Assembly: GCA_016703325.1 (NCBI GenBank)
Contig: JADJCH010000008.1
Location: 93,883 to 157,882 of the forward strand
Source: Burkholderiales bacterium
Lineage (GTDB): Bacteria > Pseudomonadota > Gammaproteobacteria > Burkholderiales > Burkholderiaceae_C
DNA length: 64,000 nucleotides
Direction: 5' to 3'
How positions within the stretch are numbered: position 1 is the first letter of the stretch; each line of letters starts with the position of its first letter. The translations under genes were made by a program, and so were the position numbers. Shown one piece after another: positions 18,120-26,208 of this stretch. The notes beneath the pieces are model-generated. The model was given only the letters and a program-made list of their open reading frames with translations, searched no databases and had not been told where the DNA came from.

Positions 18120-18914
18120 TCAGGCAGGGCGGATCTGCTGCCAGACCAGGATCAGCCCCAGCAGCACCGGCTGGTGCAGCAGGTAGTAAGGCAGCGACCA
18201 GCGACCCAGCCGAACCAGCGGCTGCCAACGCGGCGACAGCGCGGCCTCACTCCATTCGCTGCGATGCAGGGCCAACCAGCGCTGCCCTCCCATCCCCGCC
18301 AGCAGCACCGCAAACCAGGGCAGCAGCGGAACGTAGTCCTCGGTCACCGGCTTGTGGGTGACCAGCCCAACCCAGTTGGTCCAGCGGCTGTCGAAAAAGG
18401 GGGCGGACCCCAGCATCGGGGCCAGCAGGCACACCGTGGCCAACACCGCCCAGACCCAGGGCGGACGGCCCGCCAACCCTCGGGCCAGCAACGTCATCAG
18501 CGCCAAGGCGTGCAGCACCCCAAAGCTGATCCAGCTGCGCGGGAACATCCACCACGACGACAGCGACACCAGTGCCGCCGCCCCCACCAGCAGCCACCAG
18601 CGACGCCAGAAGCGCGCCCAGGGCACCTGCTGCACCTGGGCGATCACCTGGCCGGCCCCGGCACAGACCAGGAACAGCGAAAGGATGCCCACACGCTGCA
18701 GCGTCCACAGCGGGTCCTCGTAGAAATTCTGCTGCGGGATCAGCCGATGCAGGTTCAGGTCAAAGGCGGCGTGGAAGCCGGTCATCCACAACAGCGCCAG
18801 GCCTCGCAGGGCATCGAGCCGATCGTGGCGAAGACCGACCCGGTGGACCGGTTGGCCGGGGTGGCCGGGGACAGCGGAGACAACGGGGTCGGCTTTTCGC
18901 GTCGGATCGGGCAT
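18120..18914 (-). CDS. DUF1624 (heparan-alpha-glucosaminide acetyltransferase-like) membrane protein
   Basis: Polytopic membrane protein of the DUF1624/HGSNAT-catalytic family of acyltransferase-like proteins. The signature RLDALRGLALLWMTGFHAAFD is followed by a conserved LFLVCAGAG and by LLPWFAVLLAGMGGQRW. The C-terminus SLPYYLLHQPVLLGLILVW is typical of this superfamily. About eight membrane segments in 264 aa. The start at 18914 (MPDPTRKADP) gives a cytoplasmic N-terminus of about 33 residues before the first motif. Substrate unknown. Confidence 0.82.
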   Translation of the reverse strand: MPDPTRKADPVVSAVPGHPGQPVHRVGLRHDRLDALRGLALLWMTGFHAAFDLNLHRLIPQQNFYEDPLWTLQRVGILSLFLVCAGAGQVIAQVQQVPWARFWRRWWLLVGAAALVSLSSWWMFPRSWISFGVLHALALMTLLARGLAGRPPWVWAVLATVCLLAPMLGSAPFFDSRWTNWVGLVTHKPVTEDYVPLLPWFAVLLAGMGGQRWLALHRSEWSEAALSPRWQPLVRLGRWSLPYYLLHQPVLLGLILVWQQIRPA

Positions 18915-19085
18915 CGCGCAAAGATAGCCGAACCCGGTCCACCATCCAGCCCCTACCTGGATCGATCCGGGATCGTCCGGCGCTTCCCGGCCTGCTGTCC
19001 TGGGGCCGACAAGCCACAGGCAGGACGTAACATGCGTGGCATCCTGTGCCTGCCCGGCGGACCACGCCTCCGCCCCCATCCCGCC

Positions 19086-19574
19086 ATGACTCCTGCGCCC
19101 CCGCTCCGCCGCAGTGCCCAAGAACAGAGCCTCCTGGACGCGGAGCTGCGCGAGCTGTTCGAGCGGCGCATCACCTTCAACGCCGAGCTGGGCCTGCGGG
19201 TGCTGTCGATGGATCCGCGCGACTTCCGCATGCAGCTGGACATGCGTCCCCAGCTGGTGGGCCACTACCTGTACGGCCGTCTGCACGGCGGGGTGATCTC
19301 CGCCACCCTGGACGCCACCGGAGGCAATGCGGTCATGTTGGCCATTGCCGAAAAACATGCCGCCGAGGCGGCCGAGCAGGTGATGCACCGCTTTGCCCGC
19401 CTGGGCACCATCGACCTGCGGGTGGACTACCTGCGCCAGGGCATCGGACAGCACTTCGTCGCCAGTGCCGAGGTGCTGCGCCTGGGAGGGCGGGTGGCCT
19501 CGGTGCAGATGCGGCTGACCAATGAAGCCGGCACCCTGATCGCCACCGGCGCTGCCGCCTACATCGTCAGCTGA
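19086..19574 (+). CDS. YigI-type hot-dog thioesterase
   Basis: Hot-dog-fold acyl-CoA thioesterase close to E. coli YigI. Shared blocks are VGHYLYGRLHGGVISATLD (HGGV active-site region), the sequence RLGTIDLRVDYLRQG and LIATGAAAYIV. 162 aa, normal length. It stands alone between a divergent membrane protein and the pilus-like cluster. Confidence 0.88.
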   Translation: MTPAPPLRRSAQEQSLLDAELRELFERRITFNAELGLRVLSMDPRDFRMQLDMRPQLVGHYLYGRLHGGVISATLDATGGNAVMLAIAEKHAAEAAEQVMHRFARLGTIDLRVDYLRQGIGQHFVASAEVLRLGGRVASVQMRLTNEAGTLIATGAAAYIVS

Positions 19575-19877
19575 CGGACCTGTCACAGCCGCACACGACA
19601 GAGCCGACGGTCGGGCTTGACTCGGGAGGTTCTGTGAAATACTTCACAGGCGCAGCCAACCCAACCTGAGAACGCACCCAGCGCCCTGCAACCGCAGGGG
19701 TGGCGCCCCGAGGCCCGGGGTACGCCGACCCTTGCTCCGGGGAGCTTCAACCGCGGTCGAAGGCGGCCCAATGCGTGCATCGCAGCCGACGGGCCCCGAG
19801 CAACCCGTCAACACCACCGCCAGCCCCCTCGCCCGCGCACCACCACAGCCCCACCCCGACCGTTCACGACCCTGGCC
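19575..19877. other. Intergenic region before the secretion-ATPase cluster
   Basis: 303 bases without a supportable gene. It contains a TTGACT hexamer (19617-19622) and a perfect CRP-like palindrome (19633-19648), listed separately; the rest is GC-rich with no other clear element. Confidence 0.5.
19617..19648 (+). promoter_or_regulatory. Candidate promoter element with CRP/FNR-type site
   Basis: TGTGA-AATACT-TCACA at 19633-19648 exactly matches the CRP half-site pattern TGTGA-N6-TCACA and extends to a 6-bp inverted repeat (TGTGAA/TTCACA). A TTGACT -35-like hexamer precedes it at 19617-19622, so bound regulator would cover the -10 region and probably repress. Alternatively it activates a promoter further downstream. 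It is upstream of the pilus-like cluster by about 230 bases. Function is inferred. Confidence 0.5.
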
Positions 19878-21594
19878 GTGCACACACCCCCGCTTCCCCC
19901 CTTCGCCCACCCAACCGACCCGGCCCGCGAACAGGCCGCACGGGTGGTGGACCGGCTGCTCAAGCGCTTCAGGGCGGAAACCCACCTCCCTGAGGCCGCC
20001 CATGCACCGGTGCGCGACGCAGCGTTCCACCAGTGGCTGGCACAGGCCAGCGGCATGCTGCCGGGCAAGCTGGAGTGGGTGCGACCGGAGCTGGCCGATC
20101 TGGACTTGGTCCCGATCGAAGAAGGCCGGCAGCGGCTGTGCCTGGCCCTGCGCGGTGAAGAACCGGTGGTGGGCCTGGTGCTGGCCGACCCCTTCGACCG
20201 CACCACCCGGCTGTGGCTGGAGGCCCGGCTGCGCGACTGCGGGCACCCCCGCACGCGCTGGTACGTGGCGCCGGCCGATGCCCTGCTGGCCTTCTACGAC
20301 CGGCTGGCCCAGGCACAACGTGAGCGCGCCGCCGAGGACAGCCGGACCGGCCCCATCGAGGTGCCCCCCCCTGCCGGTGTTGACCGAGACGGTTGCTGCG
20401 CCGGCCGACGACAGCCCGGTGCTGCGTTTCGTCGGCCGACTGCTGCAGGACGCCCTGGCGGCCGGTGCCAGCGACGTGCACCTGGCCAGCACCGCCGGTG
20501 GACTTCAAATCCGCTACCGCCTGGACGGTGTGCTCCTCCCGATGGACAGCGTGGACGGCCGCGACTTTGGCGCCCGGGTGATCCGCCGCCTCAAGGTGCT
20601 GGCAGAGCTGGAGCCGACGGTGAACGGGCGGCCGCAGGACGGGCGGCTGGAGCTGACCCAGGGTGAACGCCGCATCGACGCCCGCCTGTCCGTGCTGCCC
20701 TCGCGCCACGGTGAGGACGCGGTGCTGCGCATCCTGGACCGCCAGGGCCTGCTCAGCTCCGGCCGCATGAACCTGGCCGGCCTGGGCCTGGACGCCGTGG
20801 CCACTGGGGCGATCCGCCGCCTGGTGCAGCGCCCGCACGGGCTGCTGCTGGTGACCGGCCCGGCCGGCAGCGGCACCACCACCACCCTGTACGGGCTGTT
20901 GGGCGAACAGCCTGCCGGCGAGGACAAGCTCATCACGCTGGAAGATCCGGTGGAGGCCCCGCTGGCCGGCGCACTGCAACTGGCGGTGGGCGACAGCGCC
21001 GGGCTGGGCTGCGCGCATGCGCTGCGGGCGGCCCTGCGCCACGACTCCGACCGCCTGATGGTCGGCGACCTGCGCGACACCGAAACCGCCCGGCTGGTGG
21101 TACAGGCCGCCCTCAGCGGGCAGCGGGTGTATGCGGGCGTGCACGCCGGCCAGGCCTTCGACGCCATTGGCCGGCTGATCACGCTGGGGGTGGATCCCTA
21201 CGACCTGGCCGCGGCACTCAACGGTGTGGTGGCGCAGCGGCTGCTGCGCCGCGTCTGCCCCCACTGCGCCGAGGACGATCAACCCACCCCCGAGATGCTG
21301 CAGGCCAGCGGGCTGCCGAAGGCGGTGCTGGAGGAAGGCTGGACCTTCCGCCGCGGCCGCGGCTGCGACGATTGCCGCGGCAGCGGCTACCTGGGTCGCC
21401 AGGCCATTGCGCAGACACTGACGCTGGACCCGGAACTGCGGGGCCTGATCGCCGAGCGGGCGTCGCCGGCCATGCAGCGGGCTGCCGCCGAGCGCCGCGG
21501 TCTGATCACCCTGCGCGACGCAGCCCTGGAACTGGTCTGCGCCGGCATCACCACCCTGGAGGAGGCCAACCGTGTCACTGCGGTTCAGGAATGA
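19878..21594 (+). pseudogene. Frameshifted GspE/PilB-like secretion ATPase lacking the Walker A lysine
   Basis: Assembly ATPase of the type II secretion/type IV pilus family. The N-terminal part reads from GTG 19878 (AREQAARVVDRLLKRF) to the C8 tract at 20364-20371. The core continues one base shifted, from about 20365 to 21594, so one C too many breaks the gene; with seven Cs it would encode about 571 aa. The core shows ASDVHLAS, GRPQDGRLEL, LMVGDLRDTETARLVVQAAL (Walker B with Asp for the usual Glu), VAQRLLRRVCPHC and a second CxxC (CDDC). Walker A reads GPAGSGTTTT: the lysine codon is ACC (20875-20877). No platform protein, secretin or pseudopilin is adjacent. Either an inactive relic, a phase-variable gene or a sequencing error. 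Confidence 0.75.
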
Positions 21595-22465
21595 GTTGCG
21601 CATGGAACTGCGCATGCGAAGCTGCCAGGTCGAGCTGCTGGGGCGGGGCTGGAACCGCCCCCCTCTGGCGGTGGCCAACGGCACCGGCAGCGGCGTGGCT
21701 GCGCTGAACGCAGCCCTGCAGGCGCTGCAGTTGACCGAGGTGGATTCCCTGCCCTCCGTGGCCCGCCTGACCGTCGCCGACGAATACGTGCACCACGCCC
21801 TGGTGGAGGCCGATGGCGGTGCCGACCAGGCCCTGGAGGCCGCCCGTGTGCACTACGCGCAGGCGCTGCAGCGCGATGACCTGCGGGTGCAGGTCATTCC
21901 ATTGGAGCGCAAGGGCCGCTGGCTGGCGGCCGCCGTGATTGACACCGACCTGCAGGCCTGGCGCCAGACCCTGGAGCAGGTCGGCCTGCAGCTCACCCAC
22001 CTGCACACGGCGTTGGTCGAAGACCTGCGCGAACTGGCACCGCAGATCCCCGAGGACGACGCCGTGATCGCCCTGCTGCGCGAGGAAGGCATTTCGCTGG
22101 TGCGCCTGAAGGAAGGCCTGCCGGTGGCCCTCGCCTGGGAGCGCCTGGACACCTCCCTGCCCCAGGCTCTGGACGATCGACTGCGGGCCTTCGTGCGCGA
22201 AGCCGCCAGCCGGGTCGGTGTCGGCCACCCGTGCGTCATCTACCTCTTGCCGGAGAGCCGGGCACTGTGCCGCTGCGTCTGGGACGGCCGGGACCTGCCC
22301 GGCCTGCTGCCGCTGCCACAGGAGGCCAGCGGCAGTCGCCTCATGACCACACCGCCCCCCTGGTCGGACACGGCGCAGATCCCGATGGATGAACTGGCCG
22401 GGCAACTGCGTGAAGCGGCACGCGGCCCCTCGCATTCACCGCCTCAGCCCTCGCAACAACCATGA
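21572..22465 (+). CDS. PilM/GspL-like cytoplasmic assembly protein (putative)
   Basis: 297-residue protein with no membrane segment, in the position of PilM or the cytoplasmic part of GspL in pilus and secretion operons. The actin-like fold is suggested by an early VANGTGSGVAALNAALQAL, a central WLAAAVIDTDLQAWRQTLEQ region and a C-terminal HPCVIYLLPESRALCRC. No family motif is strong, so the call rests on order and general pattern. The GTG 21572 start has GGAGGAGG 7 bases upstream and overlaps the ATPase gene by 23 bases; ATG 21602 is an alternative. It overlaps the next gene by four bases. Confidence 0.5.
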   Translation: MSLRFRNELRMELRMRSCQVELLGRGWNRPPLAVANGTGSGVAALNAALQALQLTEVDSLPSVARLTVADEYVHHALVEADGGADQALEAARVHYAQALQRDDLRVQVIPLERKGRWLAAAVIDTDLQAWRQTLEQVGLQLTHLHTALVEDLRELAPQIPEDDAVIALLREEGISLVRLKEGLPVALAWERLDTSLPQALDDRLRAFVREAASRVGVGHPCVIYLLPESRALCRCVWDGRDLPGLLPLPQEASGSRLMTTPPPWSDTAQIPMDELAGQLREAARGPSHSPPQPSQQP

Positions 22466-23058
22466 AGTCCCTGCCGGTTCTGGATCTGCTGGCCCCGCCA
22501 CCTCCGCCACGGGCCGGCCAGGCGCTGTTGGGACTGGGCCTGCTGCTGCTGGCCCTGGCGCTGGGCTGGCCCAGACACCCCACCCCGGCGGCCAGCTTCT
22601 CCCTGGATGCGCAGACTCGGCCCACCGAGATCCATCGCATCGCCGCAGGGGCGTCGCCCTTGGCGCTGGCCTCGGTCGCAACGCCCGCACCCGATGAGAC
22701 GGTCGCGCCCGACTGGGCCGATCTGTTCGCCTTGCTGCAACGCCATGGCCGCGGCCCGGTGGCGCTGCTGGAACTGAGCCCCCGGACCCGCCCGGGACGG
22801 ATCGAACTGGTCGGGCAGACCCCTTCACTGCAGTCGATGGTCGAGTGGCTGCAGGAGTTGGAAGCCGACCCGCAGCTCAGCGACGTCACCCTCACCAGCC
22901 ACGCGGCACGCGTGGCCGGGCAGGCGCAACCGGCGGGCGGCGCAGCCTACCGCTTCGTGGTGCAGGCGCGCTGGCACGCCGCTGAATCACCGGCCCCGGC
23001 GCCCAACTCAACCAGACACCGTGTGCAAGGCGACAATATTGCGGTCTCCCCGGGCTGA
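22462..23058 (+). CDS. PilN-like bitopic membrane protein (putative)
   Basis: 198 aa. A short cytoplasmic Pro-rich start (LLAPPPPPRAGQ), one membrane helix (ALLGLGLLLLALALGW) and a periplasmic domain whose LLELSPRTRPGRIELVGQTP and MVEWLQELEADPQLSDVTL follow the PilN-type ferredoxin-like pattern (RIELxGxA...V..FLxxLxxxPxF). Its start overlaps the preceding stop (ATGA). By analogy it would pair with the PilO-like product downstream to link a cytoplasmic ring to the envelope. Confidence 0.6.
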   Translation: MKSLPVLDLLAPPPPPRAGQALLGLGLLLLALALGWPRHPTPAASFSLDAQTRPTEIHRIAAGASPLALASVATPAPDETVAPDWADLFALLQRHGRGPVALLELSPRTRPGRIELVGQTPSLQSMVEWLQELEADPQLSDVTLTSHAARVAGQAQPAGGAAYRFVVQARWHAAESPAPAPNSTRHRVQGDNIAVSPG

Positions 23059-23761
23059 GCCACTGTTCGGCGTCGGCAAGGGCGACGCCCACGGAGACCG
23101 CCCTGCTGCCCCACGACCCCTCATCCCGTCACCGCCACACAGCCTTGCACCCGCCGCCGCCGAGTGGGCGGCGCCCGGTGGGAGGCTGCCCGGGCCGGGG
23201 CTGGCGAGCGGGTCGCGGCTGCGCCGGGGTTGGCAGCGGCACTTCGGCTGGCGCGGCAGCCTGGGTCTCGCGCTGCTTTTTCTCGCGGCAGCGGTGTGGT
23301 GGTTCAAAGGGCTGCCCGCCACACCGCACTCCAGCCCCCGGCCTACTGCGCGCGAGGCTGCCGAACAGCGTTTTCCGCAGGGCGGCGCGCGGCAGCGCAC
23401 CGAAGACCTGAGCCGTCTGCTGGCCCTGGCCCAGGCCCACGGTGTTGATGTACCGCTGGCCCGCTATGAAGTGGCCGACGGACCCGTCGCTGCCTCGGAC
23501 GCCCCCACAGCAGCGGCATCGTCTGCGCCGTCCAGCTCCAGTGTGCGCCTGCAGGTCAGCCTGATCGGCCCGACCCAGGGGGTGGAAGCGATGCTGCGCG
23601 AGTCGCAGCGGCTGCTGCCCCATGCCTCCACGGAACACCTGGGGCTGGAAACGGTGCCCACCGCGGGAGCGACGGCCGCCAGCGGCCTAGCATCAGCCCC
23701 TTTCGAGGGCAGCATCCGGGCGCAATGGCGCCTGCTGCTGCGCTATCGGTCGGGCCCTTGA
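23021..23761 (+). CDS. PilO-like bitopic membrane protein (putative)
   Basis: 246 aa from GTG 23021, overlapping the PilN-like gene by 38 bases; no later ATG/GTG keeps the membrane helix. A Pro-rich N-terminus (about 75 residues) precedes one transmembrane segment (SLGLALLFLAAAVWWF). A periplasmic helix (TEDLSRLLALAQAHGVDVPL) follows, then a beta-rich part with VRLQVSLIGPTQGVEAMLRE. That is the layout of PilO/GspM proteins. It is the last gene of the cluster. Confidence 0.55.
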   Translation: MCKATILRSPRAEPLFGVGKGDAHGDRPAAPRPLIPSPPHSLAPAAAEWAAPGGRLPGPGLASGSRLRRGWQRHFGWRGSLGLALLFLAAAVWWFKGLPATPHSSPRPTAREAAEQRFPQGGARQRTEDLSRLLALAQAHGVDVPLARYEVADGPVAASDAPTAAASSAPSSSSVRLQVSLIGPTQGVEAMLRESQRLLPHASTEHLGLETVPTAGATAASGLASAPFEGSIRAQWRLLLRYRSGP

Positions 23762-23788
23762 TGAAAGGACCGGCGCGCCTCGACCCGG

Positions 23789-24385
23789 TCAGGAAGATGG
23801 AGCGTCCAGCGGTCGCAGCGTCAGCAGCACCCCCTCCGGGGTGATCTGCAGCGCGTCAGGTTGCAGGCCGGCGCGGCGCAGCCGGTCCACTTCAGCGGGT
23901 CTCAGTTGGTGCACCACCTCCCCCTCCAGCAGTTGCTCGGCGAGCCAGCCGCCCCACTGTTGCAGCATCTGCGCCAACGCCTGGGGCAGGCCATCGATGA
24001 ACAGCGACTCGGTGCGCACCGACTTCAGCCGCACCGCCTGGGCTCCCCGGTCCAGGCGCAGTCCGGCGCTGAACTGGACGTTGCCCTCCAGCGCCCGTTT
24101 GAGCAGCGCGTTGGTGACCGTCACGTCCAGTCCGATGGCGATGCGTTCACTCTCGGGCAACAGGCGCAGCCGCGGTCGGTCGAAGCTCAGCTCCAGGACC
24201 TGCGCCACCTCGCGCCGCGCGGGGAATTGCCGCGCCACGGCCGCCAGAAGTTCCGCCTGGCTGATGCGAATCTCGCGGGGTGCCAGAACAGCGCAGCCAC
24301 CCAGACCCATCCCGCCTGCCAACGCCATCCAACCCCAGCGCAACAGGCGCCTGCGGCCAACGGCCTGCGTGGAAACGGTATCCAA
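23789..24385 (-). CDS. DUF1439-family lipoprotein
   Basis: Probable outer-membrane or periplasm-facing lipoprotein of the DUF1439 (YceB-like) family. An Arg-rich start (GRRRLLRWGWMALAGG) is followed by the lipobox GLGGC. The body has AAVARQFPARREVAQVLELS, the family-like LRLLPESERIAIGLDVTV and a C-terminal LQITPEGVLLTLRPL. The start is probably TTG 24385: AAGGAGA lies 7 bases upstream of it, whereas GTG 24415 would put that Shine-Dalgarno inside the gene. Product 198 aa. Role unknown. Confidence 0.75.
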   Translation of the reverse strand: MDTVSTQAVGRRRLLRWGWMALAGGMGLGGCAVLAPREIRISQAELLAAVARQFPARREVAQVLELSFDRPRLRLLPESERIAIGLDVTVTNALLKRALEGNVQFSAGLRLDRGAQAVRLKSVRTESLFIDGLPQALAQMLQQWGGWLAEQLLEGEVVHQLRPAEVDRLRRAGLQPDALQITPEGVLLTLRPLDAPSS

Positions 24386-24476
24386 TGCGCGATCTCCTTG
24401 AGAATGAAGCAGCACCCGACCCCTTTTCGGAGGGGGAGGCCGACCCGACGGATGCCGGCCGGTGCGCCATGATGCT

Positions 24477-24857
24477 TCAATCGAAGGACGGCACCTCCGG
24501 ACGCTGCGCCGGCAGACCCGCCGCCACCCAGGCGTCGTAACCCCCTGCGATCGACTTCACATCCAGGTAACCCATTTCCAGCATGGCACAGGCGGCCAGC
24601 GCTGCACGGCCACTGGTCTTGCAGTACAGCACCACCTTCAGATTGCGTGCACTCAGCGCAGCGGTGGCGCTGAGCTTGAACTCCAGCATGCCGCGTGAAA
24701 GGTGCATCGCCCCCGGCAGGTGGCCGGCAGCGTATTCGTCGGCTTCACGCACGTCGATCAGCACGTCGGCCCGGCGGATCGCGGCTTCGGCCTCGGCCAG
24801 GGACAGTTCCTCAACACGGGCCTTGGCGGCCAGCACCAGATCGTGGGCAGTCTTCAT
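24477..24857 (-). CDS. Rhodanese-like sulfurtransferase
   Basis: Single-domain rhodanese (126 aa) that can carry a persulfide on its active-site cysteine, in LKVVLYCKTSGRAALAA. The N-terminal CH2A-type segment LIDVREADEYAAGHLPGAMH and the C-terminal GYDAWVAAGLPAQ are typical. No signal peptide, so cytoplasmic. It precedes the DUF1439 gene on the same strand with a gap of about 90 bases. Confidence 0.88.
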   Translation of the reverse strand: MKTAHDLVLAAKARVEELSLAEAEAAIRRADVLIDVREADEYAAGHLPGAMHLSRGMLEFKLSATAALSARNLKVVLYCKTSGRAALAACAMLEMGYLDVKSIAGGYDAWVAAGLPAQRPEVPSFD

Positions 24858-25076
24858 CGGTGGTCCTCGCAGAAAACCTCAATGTACATCCGCAGGTATC
24901 AAGATCGGCAGCGCACCGGCCATGCGTCAGCGCCCCAGGGGCGGCCGGTATTCCTGCACACCCGCTCCCAGGTCGCCGGCCCGAGGGCCACTCAGCGGCT
25001 GGCTACAGTGGTCAGCCGGCAGGCCACCGATGCCTGCGTGCCACACCCGTCACTTGCACCGCCCTCGTTCCACCCG

Positions 25077-25484
25077 ATGTTGACCACCCTTGCCCACCGG
25101 ACGATCCAGCCTGCCCGGGCCTGGCTGATCCTGACCCTGCTGCTGATTGCGCTCAGCCTGTACCTGGCGCTCACGCCTCATCCTCCTCCACCATCCAAGC
25201 TGATGTGGGACAAGCTCAACCATGCGGTGGGGTTTGCCGGGCTCACGCTGGCCGCCTGTCTGGCATGCGGCCGCTGCAACTCGGGCCACCTGGCGCGCCT
25301 GCGCGACACGATGCGGCCGGCGCTGCTGATGCTGGCCTTCGGCGCGTTGATCGAGGTGCTGCAGTCCTTCGTGCCGGAACGCTCGGCCGAATGGGCCGAT
25401 CTGCTGGCCGACGGCATCGGCGTCGTGCTGGGCGCCCTGCTGGCCCGCGGCCTGCGCAGACTGGCGGCAGACCGCAGAGGTTGA
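25077..25484 (+). CDS. VanZ-like membrane protein
   Basis: 135-residue VanZ-like family protein. It begins at ATG 25077 and has four hydrophobic stretches (AWLILTLLLIALSLYLAL, LNHAVGFAGLTLAACLAC, ALLMLAFGALIEVLQSF, ADGIGVVLGALLARGL). The VanZ hallmark D-K-x-x-H (MWDKLNHAVGF) and ExxQxFxPxRxxxxxDLxxDxxG (IEVLQSFVPERSAEWADLLA) are clear. Function outside teicoplanin resistance is not known. Confidence 0.82.
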   Translation: MLTTLAHRTIQPARAWLILTLLLIALSLYLALTPHPPPPSKLMWDKLNHAVGFAGLTLAACLACGRCNSGHLARLRDTMRPALLMLAFGALIEVLQSFVPERSAEWADLLADGIGVVLGALLARGLRRLAADRRG

Positions 25485-25515
25485 TGGCCCGGACGCACCC
25501 ACATTCTTGATCCGG

Positions 25516-25549
25516 GTTTGTACCAAATCAAAAACTAACCAGTTCGTAC
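25516..25549. promoter_or_regulatory. Candidate operator upstream of the TRAP/quinate operon
   Basis: Two near-identical octamers, GTTTGTAC (25516-25523) and GTTCGTAC (25542-25549), lie 26 bases apart on the same strand. The inverted repeat AACT-AACC-AGTT (25533-25544) lies between and runs into the second copy. The tract is AT-rich relative to its surroundings and ends 55 bases before the first TRAP gene. A regulator site is likely by position; no regulator gene lies in the window. Confidence 0.45.
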
Positions 25550-25604
25550 ACAATCCGCTCCATGCCGCAGCCGAACAGGGCTGCCCCGCCCCTGGAGTGC
25601 GCAA

Positions 25605-26189
25605 GTGAACAAACTGATCAACGGCTACTGCCGTCTGCTGGAAATCGCCATCACCTTGATGCTGGCGGTGATGGTGGTGCTGGTGTTCGGCAACGTGGTG
25701 CTGCGCTACGCCTTCAACTCCGGCATCACGGTGTCGGAAGAGGTGTCACGCTGGCTGTTCGTGTGGATGACCTTCCTGGGTGCCATCGTCGCGCTCAAGG
25801 AGCACGGCCACCTGGGCACCGACATGCTCACCTCCCGCCTGCCGCTGCCGGCGCGGCGCTTCTGCGTGGCCATCGCCCAGGTGCTGATGCTCTATGCCAC
25901 CTGGCTGCTGTTCTCCGGCAGCCTGGCGCAGGCACGCATCAACTACGACGTCGAGGCACCGGTCACCGGCGCCTCGGTGGCGATCTTCTACGCCTCCGGC
26001 GTCGTCTTTGCGGTCTCCAGCGGCCTGCTCTTGCTGGTGCAAATGTGGCGCACGGTTTCCGGCAGCGCCAGCGCGGAGGACCTGCAGATGGGCCAGGAGG
26101 CACCGGACATCGCCGGCGTCGAGGCCCTGCACCTGGCCGACACCCCGCCGCTGGGCCAGGGCCCGCACTCACACACCTTCCGCCGCTGA
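25605..26189 (+). CDS. TRAP transporter small permease (DctQ family)
   Basis: Small membrane subunit of a tripartite ATP-independent periplasmic transporter, driven by an ion gradient. Four membrane segments, with the family pattern ITLMLAVMVVLVFGNVVLRY, SEEVSRWLFVWMTFLGA and EHGHLGTDML. GTG 25605 is preceded by GGAG. Product 194 aa, with a soluble C-terminal tail ending in a His-rich GPHSHTFRR. The large permease starts 19 bases downstream. Confidence 0.92.
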   Translation: MNKLINGYCRLLEIAITLMLAVMVVLVFGNVVLRYAFNSGITVSEEVSRWLFVWMTFLGAIVALKEHGHLGTDMLTSRLPLPARRFCVAIAQVLMLYATWLLFSGSLAQARINYDVEAPVTGASVAIFYASGVVFAVSSGLLLLVQMWRTVSGSASAEDLQMGQEAPDIAGVEALHLADTPPLGQGPHSHTFRR

Positions 26190-26208
26190 TCGCCGCCGGA
26201 GTCATTCG

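Noticed and set aside
19732..21594. One uninterrupted 620-residue reading frame across the secretion ATPase
   Set aside because: Before the C8 tract this frame encodes Trp/Cys/Arg-rich nonsense; the real N-terminal domain is in the frame starting at 19878. The gene is therefore frameshifted, not a longer protein.
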